Shown piece by piece: positions 36,304 through 45,098 of a stretch of DNA of 64,000 bases. The notes beneath the pieces were generated by a model. That model searched no databases, was not told the DNA's origin, and saw nothing but the letters and a program-made list of their open reading frames with translations. Location: NCBI GenBank assembly GCA_033344815.1, contig JAWPMR010000001.1, forward strand, positions 606,136 through 670,135, written 5' to 3'. Position numbers and translations under genes: made by a program. Source of the DNA: Paracoccaceae bacterium. Lineage in GTDB: Bacteria > Pseudomonadota > Alphaproteobacteria > Rhodobacterales > Rhodobacteraceae. How positions within the stretch are numbered: the stretch's first letter is position 1; each line of letters begins with the position of its first letter.

Positions 36304-36987
36304 ATGACACGCTCCGAGAGGTTCCTTGATACTTTTTTCAATGCCAACGTCATGCAGCAATATCTGCCTGACATCGTCAAAGGTTTCTTTGTGACCTGTC
36401 AGGTCGCTGTTCTGGTGGTTCTCACCGGGCTGTGCCTCGGCCTGATACTGGCGATCATCCGCAGCTATCGCATCCGCGTATTGAACATTGTTATCGTTCT
36501 CTGGGTGGACTTGCTGCGCGCGCTGCCACCTCTGGTGCTCATCCTTCTGCTGTATTTCGGCCTGCCCAATGTTGGCGTCACCCTGTCGGGATACATGGTG
36601 CTTTGGCTGGTGCTGTCGCTTGTCCTGGCCGCCTTTGCGGAGGAGATTTTCTGGGCTGGCATCCTGTCGGTTGACGATGGCCAATGGCATGCCGCACGGT
36701 CGACGGGCATGGGTTTTCTGACCACGCTCATCTATGTCATCCTACCTCAAGCCGTGCGCCTGACGATTGCACCGTTGACCAACCGAACTATCGCAATTAC
36801 CAAGAACACGGCCCTTGGTATGGTAATCGGTGTCGGCGAGCTGTTGAACCAGGCCACGACGGCGCAGTCCTTTGCAGGCAATGCCACGCCTCTGATGATG
36901 GCAACCGTCGCCTATCTGATCCTGTTCGTTCCGGTCGTTTATCTGGGCCGCTGGATCGAGACCCAATTCGCCTGGAAACGCGCCTGA
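36304..36987 (+). CDS. ABC transporter permease, HisM/GlnP-type (first)
   Basis: An inner-membrane permease of 227 residues starting MTRSERFLDTFFNANVMQQY, with about five helices. The GFFVTCQVAVLVVLTGLCLG entry segment and the loop GQWHAARSTGMGFLTTLIYV, followed by ILPQAVRLTIAPLTN, are typical of amino-acid permeases. Its TGA overlaps the ATG of the next permease (TGATG). Confidence 0.9.
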   Translation: MTRSERFLDTFFNANVMQQYLPDIVKGFFVTCQVAVLVVLTGLCLGLILAIIRSYRIRVLNIVIVLWVDLLRALPPLVLILLLYFGLPNVGVTLSGYMVLWLVLSLVLAAFAEEIFWAGILSVDDGQWHAARSTGMGFLTTLIYVILPQAVRLTIAPLTNRTIAITKNTALGMVIGVGELLNQATTAQSFAGNATPLMMATVAYLILFVPVVYLGRWIETQFAWKRA

Positions 36988-37652
36988 TGGAGGCGTTGAT
37001 ACATCAATTCTTCAACCTGGAAATCATGATCAAGACATGGCCTCTGATGGTCAAAGGGCTTGGGCTGACGGTCCTGCTCTGCCTTGCAGTTATCCCCATG
37101 GGTCTGATCGGCGGGCTTTGCGTTGCATTGGCCTCAACGTCCTCAATGCGCCGTATCCGCTGGCCCTTGGCGGTCCTCGTGGATATCTTTCGCGCGGTGC
37201 CCCCTCTTGCGCTGCTCATCTTTATTTCGGCAGGATTGCCATTTGCTGGCATCCGGCTCAGCCCCTTTGCAGCAGTCTGCGTCTCGTTCTTCCTGAACAA
37301 TTCGGCCTACTACGGTGAAATTTTCAGAGCAGGTCTGGACTCAATTGGCTCGGGACAACGCGAAGCCGCTCGTTCCACCGGATTGAGCGCTTTTCAAACA
37401 CAGGTTTTCGTTGTTCTGCCGCAGGCTATCCGCAACGTATTGCCCGATTTGGTGGGCAATTCCATCGAAGTTGTTAAACTGACCTCGCTCGCCTCGGTCG
37501 TGGCATTTGCTGAATTGCTTTACAGCGCCGAAATGGCCCGCTCCGTGACCTATAACGCCTCGCCGATCGTTATGGCGGCTGCGATGTATCTGGTGCTGCT
37601 GTGGCCCGCCGTGCGTCTGGCCAGCCGGTTGGAGCACAAACTGAATGCCTAA
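36987..37652 (+). CDS. ABC transporter permease, HisM/GlnP-type (second)
   Basis: The partner pore subunit, 221 residues. ATG 36987 is fused to the upstream stop. Features: MVKGLGLTVLLCLAVIPMGL, VDIFRAVPPLALLIFI, then GQREAARSTGLSAFQTQVFV and VLPQAIRNVLPDLVGN. The hydrolase gene follows after 9 bases, tying the transporter to hydantoin metabolism. Confidence 0.9.
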   Translation: MEALIHQFFNLEIMIKTWPLMVKGLGLTVLLCLAVIPMGLIGGLCVALASTSSMRRIRWPLAVLVDIFRAVPPLALLIFISAGLPFAGIRLSPFAAVCVSFFLNNSAYYGEIFRAGLDSIGSGQREAARSTGLSAFQTQVFVVLPQAIRNVLPDLVGNSIEVVKLTSLASVVAFAELLYSAEMARSVTYNASPIVMAAAMYLVLLWPAVRLASRLEHKLNA

Positions 37653-37661
37653 AGAGGAGAC

Positions 37662-38597
37662 ATGCACATGCGTGAAGTCGTGACCGCCGCCCTGCAAATG
37701 GGACCAATCCAGAGGGAGGAAAGCCGCGCGGAAGTTGTAGCGCGCATGATTTCGCTTTTGGAGCAAGCCCATGCCGCTGGTGCGACGCTGGCCATCTTTC
37801 CCGAACTTACGCTTACCACGTTCTTCCCTCGCTGGTACATGGAGGATCCTGCCGAGGTCGATACGTGGTTCGAACGCGAGATGCCGGGGCCAGCGACACA
37901 GCCGCTTTTTGACCGGGCGCGCGACTATGGGATGGGCCTGTCTCTGGGGTATGCGGAACTGACGCCGGAAGGGCGGCATTTCAACACCTCGATCCTGACT
38001 GGCACAGATGGCACGGTTATCGGCAAATACCGCAAGGTCCATTTGCCGGGCCATTCAGAATTAGACACGGAACGCGCCTTTCAGCACCTTGAAAAACGCT
38101 ACTTTGAACCAGGTGATCTGGGCTTTCCTGTCTGGCACGCCCATGGCGGGTTGATGGGGATGTGCATTTGCAATGACCGGCGCTGGCCCGAGACCTATCG
38201 CGTGATGGGCCTGCAGGGGGTGGAAATGGTGATGCTGGGCTATAACACGCCGTCAGTGAATTCGCAGATGTCTGCAGAAGGCCCCTCGGATCGGTTGTTC
38301 CATCACCGCCTATCCGTCCAATCAGGGGCCTATCAAAATGCCACCTGGGTTGTCGCTGTGGCAAAGGCCGGTGATGAGGACGGCCATCAGCTCATCGGAG
38401 GCACCGTGATCGTTGATCCCAACGGTAAAATCGTTGCTGAATGCGACAGCGAGCAGGATGAGATGATTGTGCATGCCTGTGATCTGGATCTATGCACCTT
38501 TGGTAAATCAACGATCTTTGACTTTGCTCGACACCGGCGAATTGAACATTATGGTTTGATCACTGAACGCACTGGCGCGGAACCACCCAAAGCTTGA
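37662..38597 (+). CDS. N-carbamoyl-D-amino-acid hydrolase
   Basis: A nitrilase-superfamily enzyme of 311 residues that splits N-carbamoyl-D-amino acids to the amino acid, CO2 and ammonia, the second step after hydantoinase. The Glu-Lys-Cys triad is visible: IFPELT (Glu48), GKYRKVHLPG (Lys125) and GMCICNDRRWPE (Cys170). CNDRRWPETYRVMGLQGVE and the His-rich HLPGHSE segment are specific to the D-carbamoylase branch. It follows the permease by 9 bases and precedes the flavin-reductase-like gene by one base. Confidence 0.9.
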   Translation: MHMREVVTAALQMGPIQREESRAEVVARMISLLEQAHAAGATLAIFPELTLTTFFPRWYMEDPAEVDTWFEREMPGPATQPLFDRARDYGMGLSLGYAELTPEGRHFNTSILTGTDGTVIGKYRKVHLPGHSELDTERAFQHLEKRYFEPGDLGFPVWHAHGGLMGMCICNDRRWPETYRVMGLQGVEMVMLGYNTPSVNSQMSAEGPSDRLFHHRLSVQSGAYQNATWVVAVAKAGDEDGHQLIGGTVIVDPNGKIVAECDSEQDEMIVHACDLDLCTFGKSTIFDFARHRRIEHYGLITERTGAEPPKA

Positions 38598-38598
38598 T

Positions 38599-39228
38599 AT
38601 GTTTGTTGATTTCACCAAAACTGCGCCACAAGAGCGATACAAGCTGCTGACGGCGACAGTCATTCCCCGCCCCATCGCGCTGGTTTCAACGCAAGGTACT
38701 GACGGCACCCTGAATGCCGCACCTTTCAGCTTTTTCAATGTCTTTTCGGAAGATCCGGCTCTCGCCGTTCTCGGTTTTGAGGACCGGCGCGACAACGATC
38801 GTCTCAAAGACACGACCCGCAACATCAAAGAAACCAACGCGTTGGTCATCAACCTTGTCGATCATGCGCTTGGCCCTGCCATGGCTGCCTGCGCCACCGC
38901 GCTTGATCCGGGGGAAAGTGAGTTTGGTTTTGCCGGACTGACACCCGCCCCGTCGCACCACATCAATGTTCCCGGCATTGCTGAAGCGCCGGTCCGACTT
39001 GAATGTCGTCTATTCGAGTTGCGCCAGATCACCGAGCGACGCCACCTTTGTATCGCTGAGATCCTTGCCTTGCACGCGCGGGAGGGCATCATTGACCCGC
39101 AGAGTTTTTACGTAGATCTTGCCGCCTATCGCCCTTTGGGAAGACTGTTCGGCAACAGCTATTTTGATGTGACCCAAAGTTTTGACATCCCGGTGCCACC
39201 GCGCCCTGAAAAAGAGCCATCCATATGA
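38599..39228 (+). CDS. Flavin-reductase-like (FMN-binding split-barrel) protein
   Basis: A cytosolic protein of 209 residues. YKLLTATVIPRPIALVST and LNAAPFSFFNVFSEDPAL are the FMN-binding split-barrel signature of the flavin reductase-like family, and KDTTRNIKETNALVINLVD follows as expected. Such proteins occur in amide and N-heterocycle operons, sometimes supplying reduced flavin, but no partner monooxygenase is encoded here. Its role in the operon is unclear. It overlaps the DapA-like gene by 4 bases. Confidence 0.85.
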   Translation: MFVDFTKTAPQERYKLLTATVIPRPIALVSTQGTDGTLNAAPFSFFNVFSEDPALAVLGFEDRRDNDRLKDTTRNIKETNALVINLVDHALGPAMAACATALDPGESEFGFAGLTPAPSHHINVPGIAEAPVRLECRLFELRQITERRHLCIAEILALHAREGIIDPQSFYVDLAAYRPLGRLFGNSYFDVTQSFDIPVPPRPEKEPSI

Positions 39229-40172
39229 CCCTCTGCGAGGCCACCTCCGGCGTCTACGTCATTTCAGCAACGCCGTTTCTTGCAAGCGGAGAAATCGACT
39301 ATGCCAGCGCTGACCGTCTCGTCGAATTCTACCTCTCCAAAGGCGTCAGTGGCCTGACGATCCTCGGCATGATGGGCGAAGCCACCAAACTTTCTTTTGA
39401 GGAAGCCAGCACATTCGCCGCCCATATGCTGACCCGCGTGAACGGCCGTGTGCCGGTTCTCGTCGGGGTGTCAGCAGCCGGGACGGGAATGCTTGCTGCG
39501 CTCAGCCGCGACGCGATGGACAAAGGCGCGGCAGGTGTGATGATTGCTCCGCCGCGGGGTATTGCGACAGATGATGCTCATTACGGTTACTACGAACAAT
39601 GCTTTACTGCCCTTGGACCGCACATCCCGGTCTGCCATCAGGATTTCCCGCTTTCGACCGGCGTACATCTGTCCGCCGCGCTTTTCACCCGCATGGTGGC
39701 GGATTTCGACCAGCTTGTGATGCTCAAGCACGAAGACTGGCCGGGCCTGAACAAACTCTCTGCCGTGCGCCAAATGGCGAAGGATCAGGGCACGCGGCGG
39801 GTATCCATCCTATGCGGGAATGGTGGTGTCTTCCTCCCCGAAGAAATGCAGCGCGGCGCTGATGGTGCGATGACCGGCTTTGCCTATCCCGAGATGCTGG
39901 TCACGGTCGTGAACCTGTGTAACACGGGCCAGGTTGACCGTGCGTCGGATATTTTTGACGCTTTCCTTCCGATCATCCGGCTTGAACAACAACCGGGTGC
40001 CGGCCTTGCCATCCGCAAGGAAATCCTACGCCGGCGCGATGCCATGACATGCAATGCACCGCGGTTGCCCGGGCCCAAGCTCAGCGCTTTGGATATGGAT
40101 GATATTACACGGCTTACCACTCGTCTGGAAAGGCGGTTGGAAGAGCTCAACGTCACGGAATTCACGCTATGA
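39225..40172 (+). CDS. DapA/DHDPS-family aldolase-like protein with altered Tyr
   Basis: A TIM-barrel protein of 315 residues of the N-acetylneuraminate lyase/dihydrodipicolinate synthase family. The GMMGEATKLSFEE stretch (normally GxTGE) and the Schiff-base Lys in LVMLKHEDWPG are present. The catalytic Tyr region, normally YNxPxRTG, reads VCHQDFPLSTG, so the Tyr is missing. It could still perform Schiff-base chemistry (retro-aldol or hydratase) on an amino-acid-derived keto acid. Stable co-location with hydantoin genes suggests a role in the fate of the product; this is inference. Confidence 0.8.
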   Translation: MTLCEATSGVYVISATPFLASGEIDYASADRLVEFYLSKGVSGLTILGMMGEATKLSFEEASTFAAHMLTRVNGRVPVLVGVSAAGTGMLAALSRDAMDKGAAGVMIAPPRGIATDDAHYGYYEQCFTALGPHIPVCHQDFPLSTGVHLSAALFTRMVADFDQLVMLKHEDWPGLNKLSAVRQMAKDQGTRRVSILCGNGGVFLPEEMQRGADGAMTGFAYPEMLVTVVNLCNTGQVDRASDIFDAFLPIIRLEQQPGAGLAIRKEILRRRDAMTCNAPRLPGPKLSALDMDDITRLTTRLERRLEELNVTEFTL

Positions 40173-40196
40173 CCAATATCGAAAGGGGGCGCTGAC

Positions 40197-41657
40197 GTGT
40201 CAGATTACGACCTTGTCATCAAGGGCGGGCTTGTCGCCAACGCCTGTTCCAGCTTCACCGCTGATGTAGGGATCATCGACGGCAAGATCGCCGCACTTGG
40301 TCTCGGCCTTCAGGGCCGCGAGACCATCGACGCGCGCGGCAAATATGTATTGCCCGGCGGAATTGAAACGCACTGCCATATTGCACAGGAATCCGCCACC
40401 GGGGCAATGACAGCGGATGACTATTTGAGCGGCAGCATCTCTGCGGCTTTTGGCGGGAATACGACCATCGTGCCCTTTGCCGCGCAGCACCGGGGCCAGA
40501 CCATTGCCGATGTGCTGAAAACCTATGACAACCGGGCCGCACCGAACTCGGTGATCGACTATTCCTACCACCTCATCGTCTCGGACCCGACGGACACCGT
40601 TTTGCATGAAGAGCTGCCCGCTGCCTTTGCCCGCGGCATCACCTCATTCAAGGTTTTCATGACCTACGACAAAATGATCGTTTCGGATGAACAGATGCTG
40701 GATATCCTCGTCATGGCGCGTGACAACGGCGGGCTGACCATGGTGCATGCAGAAAACAACGCGCTCATAAAATGGATGGTCCAGCGGTTGATTGAGCGTG
40801 GCTACGATGCGCCAAAATATCACGCTGTAAGCCATCCCGCCGCTTCCGAGGTGGAGGCGGTGCGTCGAGGCATCGCATTGGCGTCCTTTGTCGAGGCCCC
40901 ATTGCTTTTTGTTCATATCTCAACAGACGCTGGCGCGCGTGCCGTGGCAGAGGCCCGAATGGATGGGCGCATGATTTTTGGCGAGACCTGCCCGCAATAC
41001 ATGTTCCTGACTGCGCAGGATCTTGATCGACCTGGTGCCGAGGGCGCAAAATTCTGCTGTTCGCCGCCGCTGAGGGATCTGCAAACGCAAACGGATATGT
41101 GGCGACATCTCAACGCCGGCACTCTGCAACTCTACTCTTCCGACCATGCGCCATATCGCTTCGACAAAACCGGCAAGCTTTCGGCAGGGGACAATCCGGC
41201 CTTCAATAGCATCGCAAATGGTATGCCGGGCATCGAGTTGCGCGCGCCGCTTCTGTTTTCAGAAGGCGTACAGAAAGGGCGTATGTCGCTGAGCACTTTT
41301 GTTGCGCTGACGGCAAGCAATGCTGCCAAACTTTTCGGAATGGACGATCGCAAAGGGACCATCGCCATCGGTTATGACGCTGATATCGCGATCTGGGATC
41401 CCGGCAAGGTAACCCAAGTGACCGCCACTGGCATGCATGACAATATGGACTACACCCCCTTTGAGGGTTGGCAATTGCAGGGTTGGCCTGTCAGCGTGAT
41501 CAACCGGGGGCGCATGATCGTCGATGGCGGGGAGCTGAAAGCCAAACCGGGCGATGGTCAGTTTCTGGCGCGCAAACCATTTGATTCCACGGGCTTCTTG
41601 CCGCCCCGTGCGCCCGAGATGCACGCGGACACCAATTTCGGCGCACATCTTTTCTAA
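40197..41657 (+). CDS. hydA: D-hydantoinase/dihydropyrimidinase
   Basis: A binuclear metal hydrolase of 486 residues that opens hydantoins or dihydropyrimidines to N-carbamoyl amino acids. Metal-site features: IETHCHIAQ (HxH), Lys in ITSFKVFMTYD for carboxylation, His in MVHAENNALI and LFVHISTDAG, and the Asp in YSSDHAPY. The AQESATGAMTADDYLSGSIS segment is hydantoinase-like. It starts at a GTG. The racemase gene lies 11 bases downstream and the carbamoylase upstream, giving the complete three-enzyme hydantoin pathway. Confidence 0.9.
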   Translation: MSDYDLVIKGGLVANACSSFTADVGIIDGKIAALGLGLQGRETIDARGKYVLPGGIETHCHIAQESATGAMTADDYLSGSISAAFGGNTTIVPFAAQHRGQTIADVLKTYDNRAAPNSVIDYSYHLIVSDPTDTVLHEELPAAFARGITSFKVFMTYDKMIVSDEQMLDILVMARDNGGLTMVHAENNALIKWMVQRLIERGYDAPKYHAVSHPAASEVEAVRRGIALASFVEAPLLFVHISTDAGARAVAEARMDGRMIFGETCPQYMFLTAQDLDRPGAEGAKFCCSPPLRDLQTQTDMWRHLNAGTLQLYSSDHAPYRFDKTGKLSAGDNPAFNSIANGMPGIELRAPLLFSEGVQKGRMSLSTFVALTASNAAKLFGMDDRKGTIAIGYDADIAIWDPGKVTQVTATGMHDNMDYTPFEGWQLQGWPVSVINRGRMIVDGGELKAKPGDGQFLARKPFDSTGFLPPRAPEMHADTNFGAHLF

Positions 41658-41668
41658 GGGCTCTCACG

Positions 41669-42316
41669 ATGAAACGTATCCTGGTCATCAACCCAAACTC
41701 GAACCAAGCTGTCACGGATGGTCTGGCCGCCGCGCTCGCCCCCCTCGCGATTCCGGGCAGGGTCACGATTGAATGCGCAACACTGACAGAGGGCCCCTTT
41801 GGCATCGAAACACAGCTTCACGCGGATTCAGTATTGCTGCCCCTCCGGGAGATGATCCTGCGCCGCGACGATGCCGATGCCTATGTCATCGCCTGTTATT
41901 CTGACCCCGGCTTGGCACTGTGCCGCGATGCAACACCAAAACCGGTCTATGGCATTCAGGAAAGCGGACTGTTTGCCGCCCTGCAGCGCGGCGACCGGGT
42001 TGGTGTCATTGCATTGGGGCCCAAATCTATCGCGCGCCACCTGCCCTACATCCGCGCGCTGGGACTGGAGGGGCGACTTGCGGGCGAACGCGCCTTGCAC
42101 CTGACGGTTGCAGAAAGCGAAGACGACGCGGCCTTTCCGCGTGTTCTTGAGGTCGCGCGTGACCTGATCGAGATTGATATGGCCGACACCCTGTTGCTGG
42201 GCTGTGCAGGGATGGCCGGTCACAAGTTGAAGCTGTCGCAATCCACGGGCATCGCGGTCACCGAACCAACGCAAGCCGCGGTGGTCCAGGCATTGGGGTC
42301 CGTTCTGCTAAGCTAG
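41669..42316 (+). CDS. hyuA: Hydantoin racemase
   Basis: A 215-residue Asp/Glu racemase-superfamily protein. MKRILVINPNSNQAVTD is the typical start; both catalytic cysteines are present, Cys76 in VIACYSDPG and Cys179 in LLLGCAGMAG. It interconverts D- and L-5-monosubstituted hydantoins so that the whole racemic pool reaches the D-specific hydantoinase and carbamoylase. It is the last gene of the operon; no hairpin terminator was found in the 60 bases after it. Confidence 0.9.
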   Translation: MKRILVINPNSNQAVTDGLAAALAPLAIPGRVTIECATLTEGPFGIETQLHADSVLLPLREMILRRDDADAYVIACYSDPGLALCRDATPKPVYGIQESGLFAALQRGDRVGVIALGPKSIARHLPYIRALGLEGRLAGERALHLTVAESEDDAAFPRVLEVARDLIEIDMADTLLLGCAGMAGHKLKLSQSTGIAVTEPTQAAVVQALGSVLLS

Positions 42317-42813
42317 CAGTGGGAAGGATTCTTGCTTGCACCCATGACGAGAAGCTCGAGTCTTTTGAAGCAACAGGCGATTTCTTTCCCTACGCGGACT
42401 GCATAGCGTGTCTTTTTGAAATTGATGCGTCGTCACTGTCGTTCGGATCGACCGTTTTCCTCGGCCTACCTTCCTCCACAGGGACAAAAACATGTAGACA
42501 AGGACCCCGATGCGCCTGCCTTGGCAGAAAAGCGCGGCAACGACTGAAGAACCTTCGTCCAAAGGCACCAAAATCGGATCACATGGACATCGGAGTTGGC
42601 CGCCATATCATCCGAAATCAAACCCTGTCGCCCCTAGGTCAAGCTAATCCATGACCTTGGAAATCGGTGTCCACCCCGGTCCAGATGCAGCCAGTTCCAC
42701 TGGCTGGCCAACCGCAACGGGTGCGGCCTCATATTGCCATATCTCGACCTCCGCCATGATTTGGCTGATCTCTCCCATGTCCCTAATCGCCTCGGAGGGC
42801 GTGTGTTACGCAA
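42317..42813. other. Gene-free stretch before the IS remnant
   Basis: About 500 bases in which open frames are short and show no family resemblance. The DNA may be the decayed flank of the IS3-family remnant that starts at 42814. No repeat ends or terminator were seen. Confidence 0.35.
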
Positions 42814-43282
42814 AAAATTGCCTTCATTGAGGAACACCGCGATCAAAGCGGAGTCGCGTTGATGTGCGGCGCCCACTTTCATGATCATCTGGCTGTGGAC
42901 CATGATCCTGAACGAGCCTCGGATCACGTCAAGCAGGAGGCCTGGCTGCGCGATGCGTTAAAGCGGGTTTGGGAATAAAAACTGTCTGTCTGAGGGGCGC
43001 GCAAACTGTGGTATGCGATGAAACGGGCAGGCTTTGGTATGGCCCGCTGTACCGTTGAAAGGGTGATGCGCGACATGGGTATTAACGACGTTCAGCGCGG
43101 CAGACAGGCCAAAACCACGCACGGTCAACCTTCTGGATTCGGCCTCGTACACGGCGAACTCGCCTTTTCGCGTATCAGGATCTGGCCCGCTCTGGGTGCC
43201 CGATTTTACAGGCCTGTCGCCATGGCGCGGATTTGGCTATGTGGCTTTCGATATCGACAGTTTTGCCTACCGGATCGTTACC
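42814..43282 (+). mobile_element. IS3-family transposase (OrfB) remnant
   Basis: In shifting frames the sequence reads IAFIEEHRDQSGV, DPERASDHVKQEAWLRDALK, then after a stop GARKLWYAMKRAGFGMARCT and VERVMRDMGINDVQRG, and finally DFTGLSPWRGFGYVAFDIDS. This is the order of the OrfB N-terminal HTH_21 part and start of the integrase core of IS3-type elements (typically VYGARKVW, CTVERLMR, TYVxTWxGF). There is a stop codon and a frameshift, and the rest of the DDE domain is missing. No inverted ends were found. It is inactive. Confidence 0.75.
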
Positions 43283-44446
43283 TGAAAGGCGGCGACGTCC
43301 CACACCCGGTTCGTCCCCGATGCTTAGGATCAGGGCAATTACGCCCGCCGCCCTGCTGAACAGCGCCTGCCCCCCTCTGATCGCGGCTGCCTGTATGTAT
43401 CGATCAACTGCTTCGAAAGGCTGCGCACTGCTGTGGAGAAGCCTTGTGACGTCAGCCCTGGTGCTTCATCGAACACCGCGCTTGCCAAAACGACATTCGG
43501 TCTGTTCTGAACCAGGTCATCATTCGCGGGAGAGAATGGAAATCCAAAACCGAAATCGCCTGGTAAACGCGCAAATGGGGTTATGGGGTCAGCATATACC
43601 AAGCTAAAATGTCTCCAGCAAAACCGCAGGGGGGGCGGAGTTCAACACTTGAGCGAACGCTTGGAGTTACCCCAATACCTTTTCTCTGTTGTGGCTCGAT
43701 AACCTTGCTCAGCGGAAGTTCCATCTCAGCTGCGAAGAATTTGGGGATTGAAAATCGCACCCAAAAGGATGTTTACAGCCGCTCGAGTTTTTTGCTTACG
43801 CCCGATATCCCGCAGCAAAACCCTGCGACCTTGGCAAAACCCCCTTGCCTGAAGGTCTTGCTTCGCTTTTTTCCGCCAAGCTCGGCGAGGTTTGGCAAAA
43901 CTGTTTGCGACGCGCTCGAAAGATCCTTCCTCCCATCAAGAAAAATGATTGCGTTGCGCCGCTTATTGCAAGTTAGCGATTTGCCTTTTGTTATATTATA
44001 AAGTAACCTAAATGAAAGTAAGTGGAGCGTACGTGACATGGACACACAGGTTGAAAAACGACAATCCAAAGTCTTGGGTGTTCAATCCAAACACCAGGAA
44101 AATATGATGTTTGCGGGCAAATGAGAGCGCATCAACCGAGCGTTTCGCCCCGCACCATCCTACGCGCGGCTTTATTGCCCGCGGCTCAGGCGCGCGCGCG
44201 TAAACCCAGGTCAATCATGTCTTGGGTAATGTACAGTTACGCGCATCGCATCGCTGATCCATCTCTTTAAATCAACCAAACCTACCCAGCTCATGCCGAG
44301 CACGACGGCGCGCCATTTCGTCAGGCACAAACTTCTGTCTACTCCAAGTCAACCTTACATATCGCACATCACTTCGTCGAAATACATGGGTCCTGCAAAT
44401 ACTGCGCCATATGAAATCAAACCGAAATATCCAAAGGATTACAGAA
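43283..44446. other. Gene-poor region upstream of the zrg-like operon
   Basis: About 1.16 kb without a gene I can support on either strand; small open frames here resemble nothing I know. It contains one notable site, the GTTA-type inverted repeat at 43990-44007 listed separately. The left third may be decayed flank of the IS remnant. Confidence 0.4.
43990..44007. promoter_or_regulatory. AT-rich GTTATATTA-TAAAGTAAC inverted repeat, candidate Zur-type site
   Basis: An imperfect 18-base palindrome (7 of 9 pairs match) with GTTA and TAAC ends, reminiscent of alphaproteobacterial Zur boxes, which have a GTTATA-rich palindrome. The first gene downstream on the plus strand is the zinc-binding ZrgA-like protein, but it starts 440 bases later, far for an operator. 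Assignment is tentative. Confidence 0.25.
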
Positions 44447-45085
44447 ATGAAATCACTCTCACTTCTTGCCCTGCTCTCTCTCAGCGCTTCACCGGTTCTG
44501 GGCGGCGAAACGCGCCAACTTGATGCTCATGAACACGGTGTGGGTCAGTTGGATATCGCCATTGAAGGTACGCGGATTGAAATGGCGTTGCACGCGCCCG
44601 GCGCTGACATCGTCGGTTTTGAATACGCAGCGCGCTCGGCAGAGGACAGAGCGGCCGTCGACGCCGCTGTTGCCATCCTGGCCCGGCCGCTGGATCTGTT
44701 TGTTCTTCCCGGGTCCGCCGGGTGTAGCGTGGTGGCCGCTTCGGCCGAGTTGGAAAGTGAGGCCGCTGAGCATGAAGAACACGCCGGTCACGAGGGTGAA
44801 CACGGGCATGACGATCATGATGAACATGCGCACGACGATGAACACGGGCATGATGATGAACATGCGCATGAGGACCATGAGGAGGCTGCCGGGCACACCG
44901 AGTTTCATGCCGAGTATCAATTGAATTGTGCCGATCCTGCTGCCATCTCCAACATAGGTTTCGTGTATTTCGAAACATTTCCAAATGCTTTGGAGCTGGA
45001 AGTTCAAATCATAACAGAGCGGGGCGCGCAGGCGTTCGAAGTCATGAAAGATGCACCGACGCTGGATCTTCGCGGTATGTTCTGA
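44447..45085 (+). CDS. ZrgA-like (DUF2796) periplasmic zinc-binding protein
   Basis: A secreted protein of 212 residues with signal peptide MKSLSLLALLSLSASPVLGG. After it, DAHEHGVGQLDIAIEG is the DUF2796/ZrgA start. A His/Asp/Glu-rich stretch at about residues 105-160 (repeats such as HDDHDEHAHDDEHGHDDE) is a strong zinc-binding low-complexity segment. The C-terminal domain has FHAEYQLNC and GFVYFETFPNALELEVQ. With the ABC pair and DUF3299 genes that follow, it matches the zinc-regulated ZrgABCDE uptake system described in Vibrio. Zinc capture in the periplasm is the likely role. Confidence 0.85.
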   Translation: MKSLSLLALLSLSASPVLGGETRQLDAHEHGVGQLDIAIEGTRIEMALHAPGADIVGFEYAARSAEDRAAVDAAVAILARPLDLFVLPGSAGCSVVAASAELESEAAEHEEHAGHEGEHGHDDHDEHAHDDEHGHDDEHAHEDHEEAAGHTEFHAEYQLNCADPAAISNIGFVYFETFPNALELEVQIITERGAQAFEVMKDAPTLDLRGMF

Positions 45086-45098
45086 TATCCGTCCCGGC

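Noticed and set aside
42317-42813. Possible OrfA of the IS3-family element
   Set aside because: I looked for a helix-turn-helix OrfA before the OrfB remnant but found no recognisable OrfA blocks in any frame.
43773-44069. Minus-strand frame of 98 codons upstream of the zrg-like operon
   Set aside because: The sequence matches no family I know and the start lacks a ribosome site, so I do not call it a gene.
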